64,000 bases of DNA from Lysobacterales bacterium (lineage in GTDB: Bacteria > Pseudomonadota > Gammaproteobacteria > Xanthomonadales > UBA2363): the NCBI GenBank assembly GCA_019634735.1, contig JAHCAT010000007.1:124001-188000 (forward strand), given 5' to 3'. The position numbers and the translations under genes were made by a program. Of the stretch, positions 30,716 through 39,474 are shown piece by piece (the stretch's first letter is position 1; every line of letters begins with the position of its first letter). The notes below the pieces were generated by a model. It was not told where the DNA came from and searched no databases. It was given only the letters and a program-made list of their open reading frames with translations.

Positions 30716-32380
30716 GTGCCTGCCCGCGGTCTCCTGGCCAGCACCGCCCTGGCGGTGCTGGCCCTGCTCTGGCCGGCTAGCGGCAGGCCCGACATCTCTG
30801 GGCGGGTCGTCGACGTCGTCGACGGCACGCCGCTCGCCGGGGCGGTGGTCGCGATCCGCGCCCGACCCGAGCTGGGCCGGGCGGTGACCGGCGAAGACGG
30901 GCATTTCCACCTGGCCATGACGGCGGCCGGCCAGCTCGAGATCGGTGCCGCGCTGCCGCACGATCCAGCGCGCCCGCGCAACTATCTCAGCGAGACGCAG
31001 CAGGTCTTCGACGGCATGTCGCAGGTGCTGATCGAGCTGCCCAGGCTGCCCGGGCTGGACAACCCGACCTATCTTCCGCCGTCGACCCAGCAGTCCTGCC
31101 GAAGCTGCCACTCCGCCTATTACACGCAGTGGGCCGGCTCCAGGCATGCCGGCGCCGCGGTCAACAGCTGGGTGCTCGACCTGTTCTCCGGCACCGGGAC
31201 CCCGGGCGGAGCGGCCGGCTACGTGTTCCGGAACCTCCACGACCCCGACGACACCGGCTTCTGCGCAACCTGCCATGCGCCCATGCAGGATGTCCGTGTG
31301 CCGGGCGGCATGATGCTGGACGAGGTCGACAGCCCGGCAGGCCTGGAGGGCGTGAACTGCCATGCCTGCCACCAGCTCGCCCACGTCAACGACGATATCG
31401 ACGCCCTGCACCATCGCGGCAATGGCGAGTACCGGTTCCCGCTGGGCACCAGCGACTCGTCCTTCTACGTCTGGGGAAGCCTGCCGGACGTGCCGACATC
31501 GCCCATGCAGAACAGCTACTCGCCTCTGCACGGCGACTCGAAACTGTGCGCGTCCTGCCACCAGTACACCAATCCCGTCACCGGCGCGCCTGGCCAGAAC
31601 ACCTACCGGGAGTGGCTGGCATCGCCCTATGCGCAGCCGGGTCCGGGGCAGCGCCATTGCCAGGGTTGCCACATGCCCACCCAGAGCGGCTCGGCGGTGA
31701 TCGGCAGCGGCGGTCCCAGCCGACCGGGCAGCCAGCGGCACGCCCACACCATGATCGGCGCGACGCCGGCGCGGCTGACCGAGAACATCCTGCTGCGCGT
31801 GGAGAGCCGCCAGGAAGGCGCCCAGCTCGTCGTCGAGGCCGAGGTCGAGAATCGGTGCGGGCACAATTTCCCGACCGGCATCTCCCTGCGCAACGCGCTG
31901 CTGGTGGTCGACGTTCGCCTGGATGGCGAGCCGCTGGCGCAATCCGGGGGTGGCGTGGTGCCCTGGTGGGCGGACGACGACGTGCCGGGCGAGCAGCCGG
32001 GCGACTACGCAGGGCGACCCGGCCGGGGCTTCGCCAAGGTCCTGGCCGGGCGCATCAACGGCTCGGGTCCGGAGGTCGCGCCGGTGCTGTTCATCGATGC
32101 CGAGTCCGTGCTCGAGGACAGCGGCATTCCTTCGGGCGCCACCGACCAGAGCAGCTACCGCTTCCGGGTGCCGGTCGGCCTGCCGCCGGGCGCCCAGGCG
32201 AGCGTCGACGTTCGTCTGCTGTACCGCCGCGCCTGGCGGGCCCTGGCGGTGACCAAGGGCTGGACCCAGACTCCCGGCGGCATGCCGGTGGAGATCCAGG
32301 TGCAGCGCGTGCAACTGCCGCAAGCGCTGGCGCCGGTGCCCGATGCCTTGTTCCTGGACGGTTTCGAGTTGCCGCCATGA
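30716..32380 (+). CDS. exported pentaheme c-type cytochrome with carboxypeptidase-like domain
   Basis: A 554-residue protein starting with GTG. After a signal peptide comes a small beta-domain (DISGRVVDVVDGTPLAGAVV) of the carboxypeptidase-regulatory type. Five CxxCH heme sites follow at residues 128, 183, 215, 278 and 315 (CRSCH, CATCH, CHACH, CASCH, CQGCH), arranged as in cytochrome c-554-like multiheme proteins. A C-terminal beta domain has GHNFPTG, and the protein ends in LFLDGFELPP. A periplasmic or surface electron-transfer role is likely; the electron partners are unknown. Confidence 0.88.
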   Translation: MPARGLLASTALAVLALLWPASGRPDISGRVVDVVDGTPLAGAVVAIRARPELGRAVTGEDGHFHLAMTAAGQLEIGAALPHDPARPRNYLSETQQVFDGMSQVLIELPRLPGLDNPTYLPPSTQQSCRSCHSAYYTQWAGSRHAGAAVNSWVLDLFSGTGTPGGAAGYVFRNLHDPDDTGFCATCHAPMQDVRVPGGMMLDEVDSPAGLEGVNCHACHQLAHVNDDIDALHHRGNGEYRFPLGTSDSSFYVWGSLPDVPTSPMQNSYSPLHGDSKLCASCHQYTNPVTGAPGQNTYREWLASPYAQPGPGQRHCQGCHMPTQSGSAVIGSGGPSRPGSQRHAHTMIGATPARLTENILLRVESRQEGAQLVVEAEVENRCGHNFPTGISLRNALLVVDVRLDGEPLAQSGGGVVPWWADDDVPGEQPGDYAGRPGRGFAKVLAGRINGSGPEVAPVLFIDAESVLEDSGIPSGATDQSSYRFRVPVGLPPGAQASVDVRLLYRRAWRALAVTKGWTQTPGGMPVEIQVQRVQLPQALAPVPDALFLDGFELPP

Positions 32381-32719
32381 CGGCCCGCGGCATGGCGCCG
32401 AGACGGGGCGATCCGTCGCACGGAGCCGTGTTCGCGCGGCTCGCCGCCTTGACCGTCCCGGCGCTGCCGACTTATGGTCACACGTGGGGAGACGTCATCG
32501 TGATGGCCTGCCCGGTTCCGACGCCTGCTGGGCCCAGCCCGGAGTATTCATGAATCCTCTACTGCGGCCGCCGATGCCACGCCTCGGCGCGGTCTGCTTC
32601 CTCTGGCCGGCTCGACGTGGTGTCCGCTGCGCCTTCGCCGTCCATCGGTCCGCGGCCCGCACCCCGACGCGGCCTCGACGCCCTCGCGACGAGGTTTCAC
32701 GAAAACTCCAGGTCAGACG
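32381..32719. other. 339-bp gap between two cytochrome genes
   Basis: No established gene. A 57-codon open frame (ATG 32550, TGA 32721-32723) with GGAG 8 nt upstream ends in an ATGA overlap with the next cytochrome start. Its product is Arg/Pro-rich, unlike a real protein, so it is more likely a coupling leader or chance. The rest shows no distinct structure. Confidence 0.4.
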
Positions 32720-34633
32720 ATGATCCGATTCCGCCAATCCGGCGCCGCCCGCTGGCTGCTGCTCGCCATCGTGGCGACCGGCGCCGCCGCCGCGCTGGGT
32801 GCCGGCCTGACCTGGTCCGCCGCACCTGCCGATCCCCACGCCGGCTTCCTGGACATCACGCCCGATGGCACCCAGCCGGGTCTGGCCAGCGCCATGGAGC
32901 CCAACACCGGCTGCTTCGGCTGTCATCGCTCGTTCAATCCCGACTCGCCGCAAGCCGGCTTCCTGCCGCACAACACCTGGGGCGGCTCGATGATGGCGCA
33001 CTCCGGCCGCGACCCCCTGTTCTGGGCGGCGCTGGACGTCGCCAATGCCGACCTGCCGGGAGTCGGCGACTGGTGCCTGCGCTGCCACGCGCCGACCGCC
33101 TGGCTGGAGGGTCGCGTCCTCAAGGTGCCGGGTGGCGGGCTGGTCGACGGCACCAACGGCTGCCTGCTGGAGGGCCGCCACGATGCCACCGACGACAAGG
33201 GCAACGACTATGCCGGCATCGGCTGCCACTTCTGCCACCGGATGACCGAGACCGGTCCGGCCGGTGCGACGGCGCCGCCGGGCAGCGGCAACTTCTGGCT
33301 GGACGACGCGCTGTCCTGCGAGACGCCGGGCGGCACCTACGGCGGGCCCTGCCGGGCCGGCCCCTATCAGTATCAGCCCGGCGACCTCTACGAGCCGCCG
33401 CATGGCTGGGTGTACTCGGCCTTCCTCGACCGCGGCGCCGTATGCGGCGTCTGCCACGACGTGACCTCGCCGATCACCGAGATCGGACCGGTCACCACGC
33501 TGATCCTTCCGGACGGCACCGATACCGGGCTGGCGATGCCGATCGAGCGCACCTTCACGGAGTGGGGGCGCAGCGATTTCGGCGACCTCGTGTTCCGCGA
33601 CCGCATGGGCGACGATTTCGACTTCACGCCGCAGCTCGCCCGCGGCGCGACCTGCCAGGATTGCCACATGGCCAGCAGCGAGGATCCGCTTGCCAAGGCC
33701 TGCACCTTCCTGCCCGACGGCTCGCGGGCCGGCAACCTGCCGGTGCACGAGTTCGTCGGCGCCAACACCTGGATCCCGAAGATGATCCGGGACCTGTATG
33801 CGACCGGCATCGGCGGCGGCATCGAGGACCGCGCTGCCGATATCGACCGGACCATCCTCCGTGCCCGGCACATGCTTACGCAGCGCAGCGCCGTCATCGA
33901 GACCAGCGCGCAGGCCGGCGCCGGGGTGGTCAACGCCCAGGTCAAGGTCACCAACCTCGCGGGCCACAAGCTGCCGACCGGCTATGCCGAGGGTCGGCGC
34001 ATGTGGCTGCACGTGGTGGCCCGGAGTGGCCAGGGCGACGTGATCTGGCAGACCGGCGACTGGAACCCCGATACCGGCGCGCTTGCGATCGACGCGCAGA
34101 CGCGCGTCTACGAGGTCCAGCAGGGCATCTGGAATCCGGCGACCCAGTCCTGCGAGACCGAGGACGCGCTGGGCCGCAAGCAGTTCCATTTCGTGCGCAA
34201 CAACTGCGTGGCCAAGGACAACCGCATTCCGCCGCTGGGCTTCACCGGCGGTGCCGATCTCGACACCCGCCCGGTCGGCCTGGTCTACCCGCCGGTGGCG
34301 CCCGGGTCGCCCAGGCTGGTCAACTACGACGTGAGCAGCTACGCGATCCCGCTGCCGCCCGGCTTCAACGGCCAGGTCACGGTGACCGCCACCTTGAAGT
34401 TCCAGATCGCCAGCGCGGAGTACATCACCTTCCTGCGCGACCAGGCGGTCGAGCGCAACTTCCAGCCCGAGAACCTGATGTGCGCCGGCGGTCCGGGCAG
34501 GCCGTTCGACGTCGGTCCGCAAGGCCAGACCCGCGGCGAGTTCATGTACGACCTGTGGAGCAATCCCGCCTACGGGCGATCGCCGCCCGAGGACATGGTG
34601 AGCGCCGCCGCAGCCGTGATGGTGGCGCCTTGA
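32720..34633 (+). CDS. exported pentaheme c-type cytochrome
   Basis: A 637-residue protein with an N-terminal signal/anchor (residues 10-34). Five CxxCH sites lie at residues 65, 119, 169, 242 and 312 (CFGCH, CLRCH, CHFCH, CGVCH, CQDCH), spread over a longer span than in the upstream paralogue. The C-terminal half has NLAGHKLPTGYAEGRRMW at residues 412-429, matching the GHxxPTG element of the upstream cytochrome, so the two share a common C-terminal domain. It lacks the FxDGFE tag. It overlaps the next gene (TTGA), so the pair is translationally coupled. Confidence 0.88.
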   Translation: MIRFRQSGAARWLLLAIVATGAAAALGAGLTWSAAPADPHAGFLDITPDGTQPGLASAMEPNTGCFGCHRSFNPDSPQAGFLPHNTWGGSMMAHSGRDPLFWAALDVANADLPGVGDWCLRCHAPTAWLEGRVLKVPGGGLVDGTNGCLLEGRHDATDDKGNDYAGIGCHFCHRMTETGPAGATAPPGSGNFWLDDALSCETPGGTYGGPCRAGPYQYQPGDLYEPPHGWVYSAFLDRGAVCGVCHDVTSPITEIGPVTTLILPDGTDTGLAMPIERTFTEWGRSDFGDLVFRDRMGDDFDFTPQLARGATCQDCHMASSEDPLAKACTFLPDGSRAGNLPVHEFVGANTWIPKMIRDLYATGIGGGIEDRAADIDRTILRARHMLTQRSAVIETSAQAGAGVVNAQVKVTNLAGHKLPTGYAEGRRMWLHVVARSGQGDVIWQTGDWNPDTGALAIDAQTRVYEVQQGIWNPATQSCETEDALGRKQFHFVRNNCVAKDNRIPPLGFTGGADLDTRPVGLVYPPVAPGSPRLVNYDVSSYAIPLPPGFNGQVTVTATLKFQIASAEYITFLRDQAVERNFQPENLMCAGGPGRPFDVGPQGQTRGEFMYDLWSNPAYGRSPPEDMVSAAAAVMVAP

Positions 34634-35232
34634 GCCCGGTAGCAGGTCGCGCCCTGGCCCTGGTGCCGCTGGTACTGGGGCTGCTTGCGGGTTGTGCGAC
34701 CGGCGGCGGGCGGCAGTCGGCACATCCGGCGCCGGCGTCTGGACCTGTCGCCTCGGCGGTCGATCCGGGCGGCCGGATGAGCGGCTACCAGTTCGCGCGT
34801 CGCTACTCGGACGTCGTCAAGCTCGATGGCCGAGATGTCCGGCAGGATGTCGAGTACGGATTCGATTACGACCGGCGAAGCACCGTGCGCCGGGTCTTCG
34901 ACCCCGATGGGCGGCTGCTGTCCGAGGACCTGCTGCCCGGCGAATCCCTGCGCGCCAACGCTGCGGAGGAAGCCCGCCTGGAAGCGTTGGTGCGCGGCCA
35001 TCCCGAGCTCGGCCCGTTGATGGCCGGCCGCGACGACCTGCTCGTCCATCGCGGCGGCTTCGTGGTCCGGGAGGCCGGCGACCCGTGGTGCGACCTGGGC
35101 TCGCGTTGCCTGCGCTTCATCGTCAGTGCCGGGGATGGCTCCATTCCCGTCCTCCATGCCGTCGTCGACCTGGTGAGCGACCGCGTGGTGTACACCCACG
35201 ACGACCACCAGGTTCCTGCTGATCCGCCCTGA
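34630..35232 (+). CDS. lipoprotein of unknown function
   Basis: A 200-residue protein starting at TTG (34630), whose TTGA overlaps the stop of the cytochrome gene. The signal peptide ends in the lipobox LLAGC, so Cys21 or so is lipidated. The mature part contains a block FDYDRRSTVRRVFDPDGRLL that reads like a small beta-meander seen in envelope lipoproteins, and two Cys in DPWCDLGSRCLRF that could form a disulfide. No family is recognised. Position suggests it anchors or assists the neighbouring exported redox proteins. Confidence 0.7.
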   Translation: MSPVAGRALALVPLVLGLLAGCATGGGRQSAHPAPASGPVASAVDPGGRMSGYQFARRYSDVVKLDGRDVRQDVEYGFDYDRRSTVRRVFDPDGRLLSEDLLPGESLRANAAEEARLEALVRGHPELGPLMAGRDDLLVHRGGFVVREAGDPWCDLGSRCLRFIVSAGDGSIPVLHAVVDLVSDRVVYTHDDHQVPADPP

Positions 35233-35245
35233 GGACCGTTCGCCG

Positions 35246-36433
35246 ATGAAATCCGCCCTGTACCTGGCTGGCCTGCTGGCCCTGGCCTGCCTGAGTCCTT
35301 CGGCCGCCCGCGCCGCCGCCCCCGACTGCGTGGCCGAGGGCGGCACCCTGCTGTCCTGGCCGGCGGTCGAGCCGCTCTGGCAGATGTGCTGGCTGCCGCC
35401 CAACCAGAGCATCGGCCCGCGCGGTTCCGGGCTGGAACTTCGCGCCGTGCACTACCGGGGCATCCTGGTCGCCAAGCGCATCCATTCGCCCATGCTGTTC
35501 GCCGAATACCGCACCAGCACCTGTTACCGGGACTGGAAGGACACCGGAACGCCGACGCTCGCGCATACCAGCACGCACAACGTCCTGGCGGTGCCGCCCG
35601 ACCCCGAGCGCCTGGCGACCACGTCCTGCACGGTTTCAAAGTCGCCCACCGCATCCTACGGCACCTGTCCGTTCCAGCAGCCGACCGGCGGCGGCTTCGC
35701 CTGCACGACCAACAACGGCGTGGTCATCGAGGACCTCGGCGATCATGTCCGGCTGACCAGCCAGTACCGCGCCGACTGGTACATGTACGACTCGCGGATC
35801 CGCTTCTTCGACGACGGCACGATCGAGCCGACCTTCGGCTTCGGCAACAACAACGGCACCTTCAACAACGTCACCCACTGGCACCACAACTACTGGCGGT
35901 TCGACTTCGACATCGACGGCGCCGACAACCACGTGGTGGCGGAGAACGGCGTCGATCAGCCGGTCGAGTTCAGCGCCCTGCGCGGCGCGCCGGGCAGCAC
36001 CACCTGGACGGTCCGCAACACCGTCACCGGCCGTGGCTACGAGCTGGTGCCCGGCGCCGACGACTACGCGGTGGCGACCAACGAGTCCGGGCGCAACTTC
36101 CACACCACCGACTTCATGGCGACCCGCTACGTGGCTGGCCAGTACGGCGACAACCCCAGCTACTCGCTCGGCGACTGCGGCATGAACCAGGGCGCCCTGG
36201 TCAACGGCCAGAGCATCGACAACGAGGACGTGGTGCTCTGGTACCGGGTCGCGGTGCGCGACGCCACCGCCAACAACTGGCCGACGGGATGCGGTACCGG
36301 CGGCAACCCGCCGTGCATTCCCCAGGACTCGATGGTCTGCAAGAGCGCGGGTCCGCGGCTGGTGCCGTTCGGCCCGTGGGCACCGGTCGACGACCGCATC
36401 TTCGCGCACGACTTCGAGTTCCCGGCGCCCTGA
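35246..36433 (+). CDS. exported protein distantly resembling copper amine oxidase catalytic domain
   Basis: A 395-residue protein with a signal peptide (cleavage near ARA, residue 23). By eye it follows the catalytic domain of copper amine oxidases: LELRAVHYRGILVAKRI, then a WYMY (178-181) and DGTIE (190-194) segment where oxidases have the topaquinone Tyr, HWHHNYWRFDFDIDG (211-225) with an HxH copper pair, and DNEDVVLWYRVAVRD (325-339). The third copper-ligand His expected in that last block is replaced, and the Asn-Tyr-Asp/Glu motif is not intact, so normal oxidase activity is doubtful. It ends in RIFAHDFEFPAP. It is the last gene of the exported block. Confidence 0.6.
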   Translation: MKSALYLAGLLALACLSPSAARAAAPDCVAEGGTLLSWPAVEPLWQMCWLPPNQSIGPRGSGLELRAVHYRGILVAKRIHSPMLFAEYRTSTCYRDWKDTGTPTLAHTSTHNVLAVPPDPERLATTSCTVSKSPTASYGTCPFQQPTGGGFACTTNNGVVIEDLGDHVRLTSQYRADWYMYDSRIRFFDDGTIEPTFGFGNNNGTFNNVTHWHHNYWRFDFDIDGADNHVVAENGVDQPVEFSALRGAPGSTTWTVRNTVTGRGYELVPGADDYAVATNESGRNFHTTDFMATRYVAGQYGDNPSYSLGDCGMNQGALVNGQSIDNEDVVLWYRVAVRDATANNWPTGCGTGGNPPCIPQDSMVCKSAGPRLVPFGPWAPVDDRIFAHDFEFPAP

Positions 36434-36454
36434 GACGACGCCCCGGACAGTCTG

Positions 36455-36485
36455 TCGGCAAACGACCGGGTCGGCCGTTTGCCGA
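36455..36485. terminator. hairpin between convergent genes
   Basis: A 10-bp perfect stem (36455-36464, TCGGCAAACG, and 36476-36485) with an 11-nt loop that can pair further lies 22 bp after the stop of the exported block and faces the convergent lipase gene. There is no T-run on either side. The remaining ~210 bp before 36696 shows nothing else. Confidence 0.4.
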
Positions 36486-36695
36486 TGGACCGCTATCTCG
36501 GATGGGCGGCCAGCCCGCTGCTGCGGGCGCGGATCTTCGCGCCGTGGTGCGGTGGTCGGCGCGGGTTGCCCAGCCGGACGCAGCCTCGACCACACCCTTG
36601 CCACCCGCCGGTGCGCTCGCACCCCGACGCGATCCTTGGATCCGCCCAACGCGCCTCCCTGAGGATGCCGGGCCAGCCCCGCCTTCGCTGCCGGC

Positions 36696-37730
36696 TTACA
36701 GGTAGTCGCTGCGCAGATCGACGCTGGAGCGCACGCCGAGGTCGTCGAAATGCGCGGCAAGCCAGCGCCGCGCGACCTCCCGGCCGTAGTCGTGCAGGGT
36801 GGTCAGGAAGCCGAGGTCCGGGCTGAGCTTGCTGGCCAGGGTCAGTTCCGCCATCAGCGCGTCGTCACGGATGGCGTGGATGTGCATGGCGCGCACCCGG
36901 TCGCGGTACTCGTCCCGCAGCCAGCCCTCCTCGACCAGGCGGGCCGCGAAGGCGATGGCGCGCATCTCGCGCATCAACGAGGAGTTGAAGCTGATCTCGT
37001 TGACCCGGTTGGCGATCGCCTCGGGGGTTCTGGGCACCTCATCGCGGGCGATCGGATTGACGTGCACCAGCACGATGTCGCTGCTGACGGTGCGGTAGAA
37101 CAGCGGGTAGAGCACCGGATTGCCCATGTAGCCGCCATCCCAGAAGGCCTCGCCGTCGATCTCCACCGCCCGGAAGAGTTGCGGCAGGCAGGCCGAGGCG
37201 AGCAGGGCGTCGACGCTCATCTCCGTGTTGCCAAAGATGCGGACCTTGCCGGTGCGCACGTTGGTGGCGCAGACGAACAGCTTCAGGCAATGCGGCTGCG
37301 ACAGCGCCTGGAAGTCGACGTGGCGTTCGATCACCGTGCGCAGCGGATTGAAGTCGAACGGGTTGAACTGGTAGGGCGAGAACATCCGCGTGAACGCGTC
37401 GAAGGCGGCATGGCTGGCCGCCAGGCCGATCGCCGGGTCGATGCCGAACCAGCGCAGCAGGTCCGGCTGCGGTCGGACCGGGCTCCACAACCGGCCCTCG
37501 GCGGCGATGTCCAGCCAGAACGCCCGCAGTGCCGCGCGGGCGCCGTCGCGCCCGCCCGACAGCAGGCCGTGCGCCATCACCACGGCGTTCATGGCGCCGG
37601 CACTGGTCCCGCACAGGCCTTCGAAGCCGATCCGGCCGTCCTCCAGCAGGGCGTCCAGCACGCCCCAGGTGAAGGCGCCATGGGCGCCGCCGCCCTGCAG
37701 GGCCAGATGGACGGTCGGTGTCGCGATCAA
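36696..37730 (-). CDS. patatin-like phospholipase (DUF3734 type)
   Basis: A 344-residue lipid acyl hydrolase. The oxyanion loop GGGAHGAFTWG is at residues 13-23, the nucleophile elbow GTSAG at 41-45 (Ser43) and the catalytic Asp in DGGYMGNP (Asp198). The C-terminal ~120 residues resemble DUF3734, common in proteobacterial patatins. The start is TTG at 37730, whose TTGA overlaps the stop of the dehydrogenase gene, giving MIATPTVHLALQGGG. Pairing with 3-hydroxybutyrate dehydrogenase recurs in proteobacteria and hints at a role in polyhydroxybutyrate or lipid turnover. Confidence 0.9.
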   Translation of the reverse strand: MIATPTVHLALQGGGAHGAFTWGVLDALLEDGRIGFEGLCGTSAGAMNAVVMAHGLLSGGRDGARAALRAFWLDIAAEGRLWSPVRPQPDLLRWFGIDPAIGLAASHAAFDAFTRMFSPYQFNPFDFNPLRTVIERHVDFQALSQPHCLKLFVCATNVRTGKVRIFGNTEMSVDALLASACLPQLFRAVEIDGEAFWDGGYMGNPVLYPLFYRTVSSDIVLVHVNPIARDEVPRTPEAIANRVNEISFNSSLMREMRAIAFAARLVEEGWLRDEYRDRVRAMHIHAIRDDALMAELTLASKLSPDLGFLTTLHDYGREVARRWLAAHFDDLGVRSSVDLRSDYL

Positions 37731-38506
37731 CGCGCCACCCAGCCGCCGTCCAGCACCATCTGGGTGCCGGTCATGTTCGCGGCCGCCGGACCGCACAGGA
37801 AGCGCACCGCCCCGGCGATGTCCTCGGGTCGGGTGAAGCGCAGCGAGGGCTGCTTCTCCTCCAGCAGGGCGCGTTCGGCCTGTTCCGCGGTGCAGCCCTC
37901 GCGGGCCGCGCGATCGTCGATCTGCTTGCGCACCAGCGGCGTCAGCACCCAGCCCGGGCAGACGGCGTTGCAGGTGATGTCGGCCTGGGCGTTCTCCAGC
38001 GCAACCACCTTGGTCAGGCCCATCACGCCATGCTTGGCCGCGACATAGGCCGACTTGTCGAGCGACGCGACCAGGCCATGCACGGAGGCGATGTTGACGA
38101 TCCGGCCGTGGCCACGCGCCTGCATTCCGGGCAGCGCGGCCCGGATGGCGTGGAATACCGCCGACAGGTTGATCGCCAGGATCAGGTCCCAGCGCTCGGG
38201 CGGGAATTCGTGCACCGGCGCGGTGTGCTGGATACCGGCGTTGTTGACGAGGATGTCGATGCGGCCGAAGCGCCGCTCGGTGTCGGCCACCAGGGCCTCG
38301 ACCTGGTCGCGGCGGGACAGGTCGGCCGGGTGGAAGTCGACCGCCGTGCCGTGCCGTGCGACCTCCGCCTTGGCGGCCTCGATCTGCTGTGGGTCGCCCA
38401 GGCCGTTGAGCATGACCGTGCAGCCGGCTTCGGCGAGGTCGGCGGCGATGGCCAGCCCGATGCCGCTGGTGGAGCCGGTGACCAGGGCGATCTTGTCCTT
38501 GAGCAT
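37727..38506 (-). CDS. bdhA: D-3-hydroxybutyrate dehydrogenase
   Basis: A 259-residue short-chain dehydrogenase that interconverts 3-hydroxybutyrate and acetoacetate with NAD. It has the Rossmann motif TGSTSGIG, NNAG, and the active-site Ser...Tyr-x3-Lys (YVAAKHG). The blocks NAVCPGWVLTPLVRKQI, EEKQPSLRFTRPEDIAG and the ending DGGWVAR are typical of this subfamily. The ATG at 38506 is preceded by AAGGAGA and gives the standard length; the longer open frame is not used. It is translationally coupled to the patatin gene. Confidence 0.93.
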   Translation of the reverse strand: MLKDKIALVTGSTSGIGLAIAADLAEAGCTVMLNGLGDPQQIEAAKAEVARHGTAVDFHPADLSRRDQVEALVADTERRFGRIDILVNNAGIQHTAPVHEFPPERWDLILAINLSAVFHAIRAALPGMQARGHGRIVNIASVHGLVASLDKSAYVAAKHGVMGLTKVVALENAQADITCNAVCPGWVLTPLVRKQIDDRAAREGCTAEQAERALLEEKQPSLRFTRPEDIAGAVRFLCGPAAANMTGTQMVLDGGWVAR

Positions 38507-38694
38507 GCTGTCTCCTTCGATGTCGATTTCGGTGTCGGCGCCCGACCAGGGCGGTTCCGGCCGGGAAACGGCGAGCGCCTCGGCGCCTGCTCCGCGACCG
38601 GCGATGCCTCCGTGGCCGGTCATTCTCGCAAACCCGGACCTGACCGGCTTTCACCCGCCTGCGGTGGCACCCGTTGACGCCTGCCGCTTCGGGT

Positions 38695-39474
38695 TCAGAC
38701 GGCGGTCCCCAGCACGATGTCGCGCGCCAGCAGGCGGGCAAGGATGTCGCGCCCGTGGACCAGCAGCGCATCCGCAGCCAGGCCGGCCTCGGTGGCCAGG
38801 GTGCGGAACTGGTCGGCGCCGGCGACGGCGGGACGTTCGCGCAGCAGTTCGAGCAGGCGCAAGGTCAGGGCATTGGCCTCCAGGAAGCCGACGCGGTCGC
38901 GACGGTCGCGCACGACCACCAGGCAGGTCGGCTGCGCCGGCGCGGTCGCCTGCGGCGGCTGCTCCGCACCCAGCCGGTGCACGGGCCACCGGTAGGCGAG
39001 CGGCCAGGCAAGGGGCGAGACGACCGGGGCACCGGCCAGCAGGTCGCCTTCGGGATCATGGGCGACGTCCGCGATTTCCGCTTCGGCATTGGCCGCATGG
39101 ATCTCCATGTACTCGTAATGCGCCAGCTCGGCCAGCCAGGGCGGATCGGGTGCTTCCGGCAGCGCCTGGCGTGCCTGCAGCCAGGCCACGAACTCGCTGC
39201 CGACCTCGGGGAACAGGGGCGAGCGGGCACGATGCCCCGCGTACCAGGCGCGCACCAGGGACCGCCACGCGGCCTCGTCATGGAGGACGCGCAGCACCGG
39301 GAAGTTGCCGGCCAGCAGGCCGGCCACGGTGTTGAAGAACAGGCGGCGGTAGACGGCGAGCCGGCGGGGATCGACGCCTGCCGGCGCCGACCGGCGGTCC
39401 GGGTCGCGCAGCCATTCGGCGAAGGCCTGCTGGCGGCTGCGCAGCGCCGCGCCGGTGTCAGCCGGTTCCCGCAT
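38695..39474 (-). CDS. hvfC: HvfC/BufC-type partner protein (DUF2063)
   Basis: A 259-residue DUF2063 protein, the usual partner of DUF692 oxidases; it is thought to present the precursor peptide to the enzyme. The DNA-binding-like N-terminal helices ([38 protein letters not shown]) and the LARYEYMEI-like [14 protein letters not shown] block are typical. The ATG at 39474 lies inside the end of hvfB (17-bp overlap), indicating coupling. The gene set stops here: the DoxX-type hvfD found in some homologous operons is not downstream; a 188-bp gap leads to the unrelated bdhA. Confidence 0.88.
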   Translation of the reverse strand: MREPADTGAALRSRQQAFAEWLRDPDRRSAPAGVDPRRLAVYRRLFFNTVAGLLAGNFPVLRVLHDEAAWRSLVRAWYAGHRARSPLFPEVGSEFVAWLQARQALPEAPDPPWLAELAHYEYMEIHAANAEAEIADVAHDPEGDLLAGAPVVSPLAWPLAYRWPVHRLGAEQPPQATAPAQPTCLVVVRDRRDRVGFLEANALTLRLLELLRERPAVAGADQFRTLATEAGLAADALLVHGRDILARLLARDIVLGTAV

